Shown piece by piece: positions 8,640 to 16,464 of a DNA stretch of 64,000 nucleotides. The first letter of the stretch is position 1; each line of letters starts with the position of its first letter. The position numbers were made by a program, and so were the translations under genes. The stretch comes from an uncultured Clostridium sp. (lineage in GTDB: Bacteria; Bacillota; Clostridia; Clostridiales; Clostridiaceae): NCBI RefSeq assembly GCF_910588715.1, contig NZ_CAJURG010000001.1, forward strand, positions 464,101 through 528,100. Direction: 5' to 3'. Below the pieces are notes generated by a model. That model saw only the letters and a program-made list of their open reading frames with translations, was not told the origin of the DNA and made no database searches.

Positions 8640-8721
8640 ATTTCCAATATGGATATACTATACCTTAATTTTATATACTTATATAAATTCATTTTACATT
8701 CCAATATGTAACTACTTTTAT
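8594..8721 (-). ncRNA. CreR-like RNA: degenerate repeat, pseudo-spacer, degenerate repeat
   Basis: Reading down the minus strand: pseudo-repeat 1 at 8721-8692 (25/30 identical to the array repeat, handle ATGTAAAA against ATGTAAAT), pseudo-spacer 8691-8665 (27 nt), pseudo-repeat 2 at 8664-8635 (21/30), then a terminator hairpin ending near 8594. A consensus promoter lies directly upstream, with the start expected within the first repeat. The pseudo-spacer matches the cas promoter 90 bases away. This fits the published class of crRNA-like RNAs that guide Cascade to repress cas genes (CreR/CreA). The match could also reflect a duplicated promoter segment. Confidence 0.78.
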
Positions 8722-8723
8722 TT

Positions 8724-8752
8724 ATAATATTATTCTTGAGTACTTTTGTCAA
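8724..8752 (-). promoter_or_regulatory. Strong sigma-A promoter of the CreR-like RNA
   Basis: TTGACA (8752 to 8747), a 17-base spacer and TATTAT (8729 to 8724) on the minus strand. The -35 is perfect and the -10 has five of six bases. The expected start is about 8717, at the 5' end of pseudo-repeat 1. Confidence 0.8.
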
Positions 8753-8848
8753 TATCTTATTTATTTTTTAATTATCATGTATTTTTTCCAAAAATATTGC
8801 CATACTATAATTAAGAAGGAGATTCCAAAAGCTTCTTCTTCTGAACAA

Positions 8849-8896
8849 AATAGAAACTATTATCACATTGCTCTTATGATGATAATAGTTTCTATT
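8849..8896. repeat. 17-bp perfect inverted repeat
   Basis: Arms at 8849-8865 and 8880-8896 are perfectly complementary around a 14-nt loop. Neither side is followed by a long T-run. It lies between the CreR-like unit and a small lysine-rich ORF and does not fall in any gene I accept. Function unknown; possibly a transcription barrier. Confidence 0.7.
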
Positions 8897-8911
8897 AATT
8901 TATTTTCAAAC

Positions 8912-8943
8912 AAAAAATTAAAGTCAACTAAAGCTGACTTTAA
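8912..8943 (-). terminator. Rho-independent terminator after the small ORF 8964-9044
   Basis: Stem TTAAAGTCA/TGACTTTAA (8918-8926 and 8935-8943) with an 8-nt loop, followed on the minus strand by TTTTTTG. Confidence 0.8.
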
Positions 8944-8963
8944 CTTTTATATTTTTATAACTA

Positions 8964-9044
8964 TTATAATTCTTCATTATTAGCTATTTTAGCCTTAGCT
9001 TTTTTATTTTGCTTAGGCTTTTTTTCATTTCTGTTTTTAGCCAA
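8964..9044 (-). CDS. Small lysine-rich protein, 26 residues
   Basis: The ORF starts with TTG at 9044, eight bases after GAGGTG, and reads MAKNRNEKKPKQNKKAKAK then IANNEEL. A terminator follows 20 bases downstream, so it looks like a self-contained mini-gene. The protein is very basic (8 Lys in the first 20 residues) with an acidic tail, which suggests nucleic-acid or ribosome contact, but I recognise no named family. It lies head-to-head with selD, 220 bases away. Confidence 0.6.
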   Translation of the reverse strand: MAKNRNEKKPKQNKKAKAKIANNEEL

Positions 9045-9264
9045 AATATTTTCACCTCTTTATTAATAAAGTAAACCTTTACAAAAGTTCATTTATAGTT
9101 TTTCTTTAACAAGTTAAAATAATACTGGCAATTATATGACCTAAATCCAACTTATACTTATAATGCATATTTATTTTAATTATATTATTTATACTATTGT
9201 TTTTAATATTTTCTTATTATAATTGTTAATATAAATATATTTTATAATCTAAAAGGAGAATAAT

Positions 9265-10302
9265 ATGAAAAATACTATAAAACTCACATCCTTAACTAAA
9301 ACTTCTGGATGTGCTTCAAAAATCGGCCCAGCTATTTTAGATTCCGTCTTATGTAATCTACCAATATTTGAAAATCCTAATTTATTAGTAGGTTTCGATA
9401 AAAAAGATGATGCTTGCGTATATAAAATTTCTGATGATAAAGTTTCAATACAAACAGTTGATTTTTTTCCCCCAATGGTAGACGATCCTTACACCTTTGG
9501 ACAAATTGCTGCTACAAATGCCTTGAGTGATATTTATGCAATGGGTGGAGACCCTGCTGTTGCTATGAACTTATTATGTTTTCCATCATGCTTAGACCCA
9601 TTTTTAATACATGATATATTATCTGGTGGATATAGTAAAATATCTGAAGCTGGTGCTGTTGTTGCAGGCGGACATACTATTGCTGATCCTACACCTAAAT
9701 ACGGACTTTGCGTTACTGGTTTTGCTCATCCAAAAGAAATCCTTACAAATAGTAATGCACAAGTTGGTGATCTACTTGTTTTAACTAAACCTATTGGTAT
9801 AGGAATTTTAAATACTGCTGCAAAGGCTGAATTATTATCTTCTGAAAAAATAAAAGAAGTTACTAATATTATGATAACTTTAAATAAATACGCAAAAGAA
9901 TCTCTTAAAAATTTAAATGTTAATTCTTGTACTGATATAACTGGCTTTAGTTTAATTGGTCATAGTTATGAAATGGCAAGTGGAAGCAACAAAACTATTA
10001 AAATATTTACTGATTATCTTCCTATAATTGATGATGCATTATCCTTTGCTAAAATGGGAATAATTCCAGAAGGAATGTATAACAATTTAGAATATCTTAA
10101 AGATTTATTCAAATGCGATAATAATATTTCTCAAGAAATGAAAGACCTACTTTTAGATCCCCAGACATCTGGTGGACTTTTGATATCAATGCCAGAAAAA
10201 GATGCTCTTGAATACGTATCTCGTATGGAATTACATAATCCTTGGACAAAAATCATTGGTGAAGTAACTTCTAAAAAGGATTATTCAATTATAATAAAGT
10301 AA
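9265..10302 (+). CDS. selD: Selenophosphate synthase (selenide, water dikinase)
   Basis: SelD makes selenophosphate from selenide and ATP. The 345-residue protein has the N-terminal catalytic region TKTSGCASKIGP, with Cys where some clostridia have selenocysteine. The ATP/metal segments DDACVYK and the glycine-rich GDPAVAMNLL and VVAGGHTIADP follow, and DPQTSGGLL lies near the C-terminus. AAAAGGAG precedes the ATG. No selA, selB or selC is seen in the window. The convergent genes yedF, yqeB and yqeC point to use in the labile selenium cofactor of molybdenum hydroxylases instead of, or beside, selenoprotein synthesis. Confidence 0.95.
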   Translation: MKNTIKLTSLTKTSGCASKIGPAILDSVLCNLPIFENPNLLVGFDKKDDACVYKISDDKVSIQTVDFFPPMVDDPYTFGQIAATNALSDIYAMGGDPAVAMNLLCFPSCLDPFLIHDILSGGYSKISEAGAVVAGGHTIADPTPKYGLCVTGFAHPKEILTNSNAQVGDLLVLTKPIGIGILNTAAKAELLSSEKIKEVTNIMITLNKYAKESLKNLNVNSCTDITGFSLIGHSYEMASGSNKTIKIFTDYLPIIDDALSFAKMGIIPEGMYNNLEYLKDLFKCDNNISQEMKDLLLDPQTSGGLLISMPEKDALEYVSRMELHNPWTKIIGEVTSKKDYSIIIK

Positions 10303-10364
10303 TTTAAAATATATTATTTTAAAACAACTTTTTATAAAAAAATCCAATAAAAATTACATATAAA

Positions 10365-10416
10365 AAAGGAGCTATATTATATTGAATTAAAAAACTTCAA
10401 TTAATATATCTCCTTT
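10365..10416. terminator. Terminator hairpin between convergent selD and yedF
   Basis: Imperfect arms AAAGGAGCTATATTATATTG (10365-10384) and 10396-10416 with a short A-rich loop; on the minus strand a T-rich tract follows. The arm sequence AGCTATATTATATTGA recurs in hairpins at 14363 and 46158. Confidence 0.75.
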
Positions 10417-10420
10417 AACA

Positions 10421-11017
10421 CTATATTGTTATTACTTTTGAGGCTTCTTTCATAGCATTAGTTATATCATACATATTACTAATTTTTCCTACCCCTAACT
10501 TTTCTTCTAATCCATAAAAATTAAGACATGCTCCACAAACTAGAAGTTCTACTCCTTTATCCTGTAAAGTTTTTAAATGTTCTACTGCTTGTTCATTTAA
10601 AGTAGGAACTTTTACTCCACCATTCATAAATAAAATCGATTTAGGCAAATCTTCACCTTCTGAAATTGTATAAATGAACATTTTCATTAAAGATTTTCCT
10701 AACTCTTTACTTCCATCACCAATAGTTTCCCTACTAATAAATATACTCCAATTGCCCAAAGACTTTTTTCCTAAGGTTTTATTTAAAACTTCTTCGCATT
10801 CTTCACATCCATTTGAAAAGTTAACTTTAAAATTACCATTTTCCTCTTTAATTATAGTTTTAAAACCTTGACTATTTGCTAATCTTTTCAAATTTTCAAC
10901 AGCAATTTTATTATCAACTTCAATTTCAAAAAATTTCACACCTGAATCTATTTCTTTTTTTGCTATTATTACCGGCATCGGGCAAGCTTTACCTTTAGCA
11001 TCTATAAATTTACTCAC
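10421..11017 (-). CDS. yedF: Selenium metabolism protein YedF (TusA-like plus DsrE-like domains)
   Basis: This family accompanies SelD and selenium-dependent molybdenum hydroxylases; it probably carries activated selenium. Residues about 3-70 form a TusA/SirA-like domain with the reactive cysteine in KACPMPVIIAKKEI. The rest is a DsrE-like domain with Cys in LLVCGACLNFYG. At 198 residues it matches the family length. It ends the yqeC-yqeB-yedF operon, 15 bases after yqeB. The biochemical step is not firmly established for the family. Confidence 0.9.
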   Translation of the reverse strand: MSKFIDAKGKACPMPVIIAKKEIDSGVKFFEIEVDNKIAVENLKRLANSQGFKTIIKEENGNFKVNFSNGCEECEEVLNKTLGKKSLGNWSIFISRETIGDGSKELGKSLMKMFIYTISEGEDLPKSILFMNGGVKVPTLNEQAVEHLKTLQDKGVELLVCGACLNFYGLEEKLGVGKISNMYDITNAMKEASKVITI

Positions 11018-11032
11018 TTATTCTTTCCTCGC

Positions 11033-11827
11033 TTAATTTAAATTTTTACTATTCATGTACATTATAGCTTCTAAAACTCCACCACCAATTGATCTTGCTT
11101 TATCTGATATAGTAAAACAATGATCTTTTTCACATCTAGGGTCTATATCACCACTTTTCATTCCCTTAAAAACTTCTATTCCTTCTTGTAACATTCCCCT
11201 TACTATACCATCTATTTCAGCTACAACTTCAACACCATCAATATAAGCGATTACTTCACCTTTCTTAACATAATCACCTATTTTTACTACAGGTCTTATT
11301 TTCCCATTACTTGATGCCCTAATTATTCTCTCCTTTGTATATCCACCTATATTTCCTGGTATACCAGTGTTAGGTATTGCACTTCCTTCCTCTATTACTT
11401 TTCCTAAATAATGTCCTCTTTTAGTTTCAATTACTAAATGACAATCCTTTTTAGCTTCAAATCCCGGTCCAACTCCAATAACTATTGGTGCATCATTTAT
11501 ACTTGTTCCTAGATTTTTTTTAGCAATTATAGCATCTACTACAACCTTAGGCTTTAATTTTTTTATAATGTTTGCTTCTTTATCAATTATTATTGGTATA
11601 TTACCTTTTTTTATTTCTTTATGTATTTCATTAATATTATTAACTTTAATGCCTTTAATACCTTCAATTTCAATTTCATTATCAAATATTGCTTGTGAAA
11701 ATGCTACTGTTCTTCTAACTGTAGTTGGATTATCAATTTCAGTCATAACAATATCAAAGCCACTTTTTTTTAACCTATAAGCTATTCCAGTAGCTAAATC
11801 ACCAGCACCTTTTATAAGTACTATCAT
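11033..11827 (-). CDS. yqeB: Selenium-dependent molybdenum hydroxylase accessory protein YqeB
   Basis: The 264-residue protein starts MIVLIKGAGDLATGIAYRL, a Rossmann nucleotide-binding motif, followed by TEIDNPTTVRRTVAFSQAIF. The C-terminal part VKIGDYVKKGEVIAYIDG looks like a small barrel/biotinyl-type fold. This is the YqeB profile, found only with SelD and molybdenum hydroxylases of the xanthine dehydrogenase type. AGGGGTGAC sits before the ATG. It is translated just after yqeC, 25 bases away. Its exact role in cofactor maturation is not known. Confidence 0.92.
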   Translation of the reverse strand: MIVLIKGAGDLATGIAYRLKKSGFDIVMTEIDNPTTVRRTVAFSQAIFDNEIEIEGIKGIKVNNINEIHKEIKKGNIPIIIDKEANIIKKLKPKVVVDAIIAKKNLGTSINDAPIVIGVGPGFEAKKDCHLVIETKRGHYLGKVIEEGSAIPNTGIPGNIGGYTKERIIRASSNGKIRPVVKIGDYVKKGEVIAYIDGVEVVAEIDGIVRGMLQEGIEVFKGMKSGDIDPRCEKDHCFTISDKARSIGGGVLEAIMYMNSKNLN

Positions 11828-11852
11828 AAAGTCACCCCTCTAAAGTTTAAAA

Positions 11853-12599
11853 TTAACCTCTATAGCTTGTAATAACACCTTGTACACCTTTTTCACTTAA
11901 ATATTTACATATTATCTCTGCCTTAGATAATAGCTCTTCGTTGTCAACCTTATTAATAATAGCTCTATATTTAGCATTATTACACTTATCTATATATTTT
12001 TTTTGCCCATTTTCACTACTTAATAAAATAGCAATATCTTCTTCACTTATTTTATCATCAAAATTTTTTCTAAGTATATTGCATACATGCTCTGGTCTAT
12101 GGCATATTTCTTTTATACTCTTTCCTAAAGAATCTATTCCTGCAACCCCTATAATCATAGTTGTATTTTCTAAAATTACAGGTTCATGACTAGCTGGCGC
12201 CTTTAATGGTAACATTTTTGATCCATCTGCTTCTATAAGTAAAAAATCACATAACTCTATTAATATTTTTGCAATTTTATTTCCTACAGATGATATTTTT
12301 TCATTTTTATCTTTAATTCCTACTGTAATTAAATTGTCCTTTTTAAATCTTTCCTCTATTTCCTTTAAGTCTCCCTTAAAATCAATAAAATCTTTAGGCA
12401 TATGCATATGTGTAGTAGTTGTTACTAATACCCTTTTTCCTAAAGAGCTTAATTCATTTGCTAAAGTATACATAGATGTAGTTTTTCCCCCACCACCTAC
12501 AAATGAAATTATGCCTTTTTTATTAATATCAATTTCTAAAGACTCATGTAAATATTTCTTTTTATTTATATTATTATTTTTATAACAACAAACTCTCAT
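11853..12599 (-). CDS. yqeC: Selenium-dependent molybdenum hydroxylase accessory protein YqeC
   Basis: YqeC is a P-loop NTPase with Walker A SFVGGGGKTTSMYTLANEL around residues 31-49, and LLIEADGSKMLPLKAP as the Walker B/substrate region. The 248-residue protein has an unusual N-terminal stretch of about 12 residues (RVCCYKNNNINKKKY) before the point where the family usually begins. AAGGGAATTAAT precedes this ATG, so I kept it. First gene of the yqeC-yqeB-yedF operon. It probably provides energy for selenium insertion (inference from family context). Confidence 0.9.
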   Translation of the reverse strand: MRVCCYKNNNINKKKYLHESLEIDINKKGIISFVGGGGKTTSMYTLANELSSLGKRVLVTTTTHMHMPKDFIDFKGDLKEIEERFKKDNLITVGIKDKNEKISSVGNKIAKILIELCDFLLIEADGSKMLPLKAPASHEPVILENTTMIIGVAGIDSLGKSIKEICHRPEHVCNILRKNFDDKISEEDIAILLSSENGQKKYIDKCNNAKYRAIINKVDNEELLSKAEIICKYLSEKGVQGVITSYRG

Positions 12600-12666
12600 A
12601 TTAATTCCCTTACACTAAGTTAACTTTTAAAATTTAATAAATTAAAGAATTTAAAAAAATTCCTTT

Positions 12667-12831
12667 TTAATCATCACTACAAACACACATTGAATGCTGT
12701 AAATTTATATATTCCTCTTTACTTAAACTTTTTAAATATCTATCATAATGATTTTCACTACAAAACTTACCTATTTTATTTTCATAAAAATCTTTTTCTA
12801 AATTCTTTTTGCAAAATAAACATTTATCCAT
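12667..12831 (-). CDS. Small putative zinc-binding protein, 54 residues
   Basis: The ORF starts with ATG at 12831, seven bases after AAGGAGC, and encodes MDKCLFCKKNLEKDFYENKI, then GKFCSENHYDRYLKSLSKEE and a C-terminal HSMCVCSDD. CxxC followed by CxxxH is a treble-clef or zinc-ribbon pattern. The tail CVC adds two more Cys. The gene lies 67 bases upstream of yqeC in the same direction, so it may belong to the selenium operon. I do not recognise a named family. Confidence 0.72.
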   Translation of the reverse strand: MDKCLFCKKNLEKDFYENKIGKFCSENHYDRYLKSLSKEEYINLQHSMCVCSDD

Positions 12832-12891
12832 GGTTTTGCTCCTTATAATTTAAATTCTAATTAATACTTATAATTAATTATTTTATAAAAC

Positions 12892-13089
12892 TTATTCCTC
12901 ATATAAATTATCTTCAATGATTTTATTTGCTAAAATTCCTATATTAACTTCTTTAGTATCCATATAAACATCAATAATTCTATCTACTAAAGTAACTTCA
13001 ACATATTCAATAATTTTTCCATCTTCATCTTTATATTTAATAATATCATATGTTATAATATCATCTTTAAGTTGTTTTTTAGTAATCAT
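12892..13089 (-). CDS. Hypothetical protein, 65 residues
   Basis: A short acidic, beta-rich protein (YDIIKYKDEDGKIIEYVEVT, then LVDRIIDVYMDTKEVN). AAAGGAGAAAGTT precedes its ATG. It begins 14 bases after the HAD phosphatase stop and is therefore likely co-transcribed with it. No Cys, no signal peptide and no membrane segment. I do not recognise a family. Confidence 0.6.
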   Translation of the reverse strand: MITKKQLKDDIITYDIIKYKDEDGKIIEYVEVTLVDRIIDVYMDTKEVNIGILANKIIEDNLYEE

Positions 13090-13103
13090 AACTTTCTCCT
13101 TTG

Positions 13104-13730
13104 TTATTTTATAATCTTTAATATGTTTTCAAAAGATTCAATTTTATCTTGAAAATCTTTTACTTCTCCAAATCCATACTCTGCATATATAAATGGTACA
13201 TTTGCAAGTTTTGCTGAATTTGCATCGCCTTGTGTATCACCTACATAAACTGGATTTTTTAAGTTATTTCTTTCTACTATTAATTTAATATTTTCTGCTT
13301 TAGGAAGAGCTGTTCTACCTGGGCATTCATAATCAATAAAATATTTATTTAAACCATGTGATTTGAAAAAACTTTCAATATAACCATCTTGACAATTACT
13401 TACTATAAATAACTTATAATCTTTTACTAATACTTTTAATGTTTCTTCTAAATTATCATATAATGTTGCGCCATACTTTGCTAAATATTCATTTTCATAC
13501 TTATAACATTCATTCATTATTTTCATTTGCATTTCTTCATCTAAATTTGGAAGCAAAATTTCAGCTATTTCATTTAATAATTTCCCCATACAAGGTTTTA
13601 AATCTTCTACCGTTATCTCTTTTCTATTTAAATTATATTTTGAAATTACATAACTCCAGGTTTTTGCAACTTCCGCCGTAGAATCCCATAATGTTCCATC
13701 CAAATCAAATATTATACCATCAAACTTCAT
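13104..13730 (-). CDS. HAD-superfamily hydrolase, phosphoglycolate-phosphatase type
   Basis: A cytoplasmic phosphatase of 208 residues. HAD motif I is FDLDGTLWDS (nucleophile Asp, residues 8-17). Motif II is FIVSNCQDG with the conserved Ser, motif III Lys is near LPKAENI, and motif IV is VYVGDTQGDANSA. The region between motifs I and II is a helical type-1 cap (KPCMGKLLNEIAEILLPNLD), as in Gph and PgmB. The substrate cannot be read from the sequence. TAGGAGGATAAT precedes the ATG. Confidence 0.85.
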   Translation of the reverse strand: MKFDGIIFDLDGTLWDSTAEVAKTWSYVISKYNLNRKEITVEDLKPCMGKLLNEIAEILLPNLDEEMQMKIMNECYKYENEYLAKYGATLYDNLEETLKVLVKDYKLFIVSNCQDGYIESFFKSHGLNKYFIDYECPGRTALPKAENIKLIVERNNLKNPVYVGDTQGDANSAKLANVPFIYAEYGFGEVKDFQDKIESFENILKIIK

Positions 13731-13866
13731 ATTATCCTCCTAAAACTTAGCTTACTATTAATTATTATATCATTATCTATAAAATTTGTTATATAATTTT
13801 ATTTTTATGTAACATATTTAAATTTTACTTAATAAAATATATTATACAATGACAAAGGTGACTATT

Positions 13867-14346
13867 ATGAAAAAATCAAAAAACAACTTTTTAAGTAATT
13901 TGATTCAATGTTGGCAAGAAGTTTCTATTAGTGATAAAGCTCTTATTATACTAATGTCATTCTTATTAGTTCAAAGTATATATAACTTATTTATCCCCGA
14001 ATCTACTGGTGCTAATTCACTTACTATAAATCTTGCAATTCGTGCTTCTATTGCCTCAATATTTGGATATTTTTTAAGCGAAAATTTTTTAAAAAATAAA
14101 ACAAAAAATAAAAATTCTAAAACAGGTTCAAAAGGTTACATTTGCAATAAAACAATACAAATTTTAATTGCCCTAATTGTTTGTACAATAACTTTAATTT
14201 CTTTAATTATAGCAAATAATATAAATATATTATCTTCTGAAATTAATCCTACAGTAATTCAATTTAGAGACTTAATAGGTAATTGCATAGGTTTTTTGCT
14301 TGGTCATTCTAGTAGCTCTATAAAAAATAATTCATCTAATAATTAA
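13867..14346 (+). CDS. Hypothetical membrane protein, about 159 residues
   Basis: Three hydrophobic segments are visible: ALIILMSFLLVQSIYNLFI, the IASIFGYFLSENFL region, and ILIALIVCTITLISLIIA. A Lys/Asn-rich loop lies between the second and third. The frame is open from an ATG at 13849, but AAAGGTGAC lies just inside it and 6 bases before the ATG at 13867, which I take as the start. A terminator hairpin follows, so this is a single-gene unit divergent from the HAD gene. No family recognised. Confidence 0.65.
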   Translation: MKKSKNNFLSNLIQCWQEVSISDKALIILMSFLLVQSIYNLFIPESTGANSLTINLAIRASIASIFGYFLSENFLKNKTKNKNSKTGSKGYICNKTIQILIALIVCTITLISLIIANNINILSSEINPTVIQFRDLIGNCIGFLLGHSSSSIKNNSSNN

Positions 14347-14362
14347 ATTTTATAAACAAATA

Positions 14363-14408
14363 AGCTACATTATATTGATTTTTAAACTCAATATAATGTA
14401 GCTCTTTT
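14363..14408 (+). terminator. Rho-independent terminator
   Basis: Perfect 16-bp stem AGCTACATTATATTGA (14363-14378) and 14388-14403, then CTTTTTAT on the plus strand. Shares its arm sequence with hairpins at 10365 and 46158. Confidence 0.85.
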
Positions 14409-14508
14409 TATATAAATTTTCTATTTATAAATTAACATTAAACTTTATATTTTTACATACTTACAATTAACATTAAAACCTTAATTAAATCTAAAACTGA
14501 AGCTTTAA

Positions 14509-15957
14509 TTAACCAATTAATTGTCTGTATAATTTAGCATACTCTTCTGCTGAATTTTTCCAAGAGAAATCTTTCTCCATTCCTCTAAGAACTATTCCAT
14601 TCCATCTATCTCTTTCTTCAAAATAGATATGTTTTGCATAATTTATTACATTAAGCATATCGTGTGCATTATAATTTGTAAATGAGAATCCAGTTCCTTC
14701 ATCTTCATATATATTATATGGTTCCACAGTATCCTTTAATCCACCAGTTTCTCTTACTATAGGAACAGTTCCATATCTTAATGCTATTAATTGAGTTAAA
14801 CCACATGGTTCAAATCTTGATGGTACAAGCATTGCATCTGCAGCTGCATATATTTTATGAGCTCTATTATTAGAAAAGTATATGTTTCCAGATACCTTTC
14901 CTTTTAATTTCCACTCATAATGTCTGAACATACTTTCAAAATGTTCATCACCAGTTCCTATAATAACTAATTGAGTATCTTCATCTACAATTTCTTCTAT
15001 AACACATTGTATTAAATCTATACCTTTTTGATCTGTTAATCTTGATATTAAACCTATCATAAATTTATTTTCATCTTGTTCTAAACCTAATTCTTTTTGT
15101 AATTCAAGTTTATTTTTAGCCTTATTTTCTACAAAATTTTCTTTATTATATTGCTCAAATATTTCTTTATCAGTTTCAGGATTATATTCATTATAATCTA
15201 TACCATTTAATATTCCAAATAATCCTCCACTCTTTTCTCTTACAACACCATCTAAACCTTCCCCATAATACTCACTTTGTATTTCATCTTTATAAGTATT
15301 ACTTACTGTTGTAATATAATTTGAATATACTAATCCACCTTTTAACATATTAGCATCTCTTTTATATTCCATATCTGATGTTCTAAATACATGATCTGGG
15401 AATCCAGTAATCCATTTAAGTGTTTCAATATTCCAAATGCCTTGGAATTTTAAATTATGAATTGTCATAATTGTGCGTATGTTGTGATAGAAAGGATTAT
15501 CTTTAAATGTTGTATGAAGATATACTGGTAATACTCCTGTTTGCCAATCATGACAGTGTATTATATCTGGTTTAAAGTTTATAGTAGGTAAAATTGATAA
15601 AGCCGCTTTACTAAAGAAACAGAATTTTTCTATATCAAATTTAGTATCACCATAAGGTGTACTTCCACCAAAATAACGTTCATTATCTATAAAATAAAAT
15701 GTTATACCTTCATGTTTAATAGTCATAATCCCTACATGTTCACTACTACTAACATGTCCAAAATCCATATAGAAATGTGTTACGTATTCAAAATCTCCTC
15801 TGTATTTCCAAGGAATACATTTATAATTTGGAACTATTACCCTTACATCAAATTCCTCCTTTGGGAATGACTTAGGAAGTGATCCTACAACATCTGCAAG
15901 TCCACCTGTTTTTATAAAAGGTACACATTCTGATGCTACAAATAATATATTTTTCAT
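14509..15957 (-). CDS. glgA: Glycogen synthase (ADP-glucose type)
   Basis: GlgA extends alpha-1,4-glucan chains from ADP-glucose. The N-terminus MKNILFVASECVPFIKTGGL carries the KTGGL substrate-binding motif. The C-terminal GT5 motif is PSRFEPCGLTQLIALRYGT, with the retaining-enzyme Glu. I start at 15957 (482 residues) because GGAGGAT lies 8 bases upstream; an in-frame ATG at 15972 overlaps that ribosome binding site. No glgB, glgC or glgD is adjacent, so glycogen genes are dispersed here. An upstream AT-rich region of about 300 bases (to 16255) holds no gene I can support. Confidence 0.95.
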   Translation of the reverse strand: MKNILFVASECVPFIKTGGLADVVGSLPKSFPKEEFDVRVIVPNYKCIPWKYRGDFEYVTHFYMDFGHVSSSEHVGIMTIKHEGITFYFIDNERYFGGSTPYGDTKFDIEKFCFFSKAALSILPTINFKPDIIHCHDWQTGVLPVYLHTTFKDNPFYHNIRTIMTIHNLKFQGIWNIETLKWITGFPDHVFRTSDMEYKRDANMLKGGLVYSNYITTVSNTYKDEIQSEYYGEGLDGVVREKSGGLFGILNGIDYNEYNPETDKEIFEQYNKENFVENKAKNKLELQKELGLEQDENKFMIGLISRLTDQKGIDLIQCVIEEIVDEDTQLVIIGTGDEHFESMFRHYEWKLKGKVSGNIYFSNNRAHKIYAAADAMLVPSRFEPCGLTQLIALRYGTVPIVRETGGLKDTVEPYNIYEDEGTGFSFTNYNAHDMLNVINYAKHIYFEERDRWNGIVLRGMEKDFSWKNSAEEYAKLYRQLIG

Positions 15958-16255
15958 AATTTTATCCTCCATTTTTTCTCCACATCTTTTTCCATTTTTA
16001 ATATAATTATATTATATTAATTATTAATAATATTTTAACATATTTCTACTTTTTTTAAATATTTTTCTTTAATATTTGTCAATTAATTCTATGTAAACCT
16101 TTTTATATAATTATTTTTAATTATTTGTTTTACAAAATTATCAATTTATTAATATATTTACTATTAAGTATAAATAACTATATTTCTTAATATAATTAAA
16201 GCAAATTAATATATTAATTATTTATCTATTTATAAAGTATAAAGAGGGTGATTTC
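15958..16255. other. AT-rich intergenic region, no gene seen
   Basis: About 298 bases between divergent glgA and the small ORF at 16256. It must hold both promoters. I found no ORF, hairpin or RNA motif that I can support. Confidence 0.5.
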
Positions 16256-16450
16256 ATGAAAAATAATGCTTATGAAGTTATGAAAAAAATGTTATCAATT
16301 GATGAAGAAATTCAAAGACTTACAGCAAACTTAAAAAATATATCTCAAATTGCAGAAAGAGAAACTATGGAAAAGCGAATTGATAATTTATATGCTGATT
16401 TTTTAAATTATAAGCATATATTAGAAAGTGTCGAAGTTATAATCTTATAA
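16256..16450 (+). CDS. Small helical protein, 64 residues
   Basis: The protein is mostly charged helix with heptad-like spacing (EVMKKMLSIDEEIQRLTANL, then AERETMEKRIDNLYADFLN), suggesting a coiled coil. AAGAGGGTGATTTC precedes the ATG, and a bidirectional terminator follows directly, so it is a stand-alone mini-gene. No family recognised and no membrane segment. Confidence 0.65.
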   Translation: MKNNAYEVMKKMLSIDEEIQRLTANLKNISQIAERETMEKRIDNLYADFLNYKHILESVEVIIL

Positions 16451-16464
16451 ATTATAATATAAAA

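Noticed and set aside
8777..8983. 68-codon open frame on the plus strand
   Set aside because: It crosses the 17-bp inverted repeat and a minus-strand terminator, has no ribosome binding site, and the composition is not protein-like.
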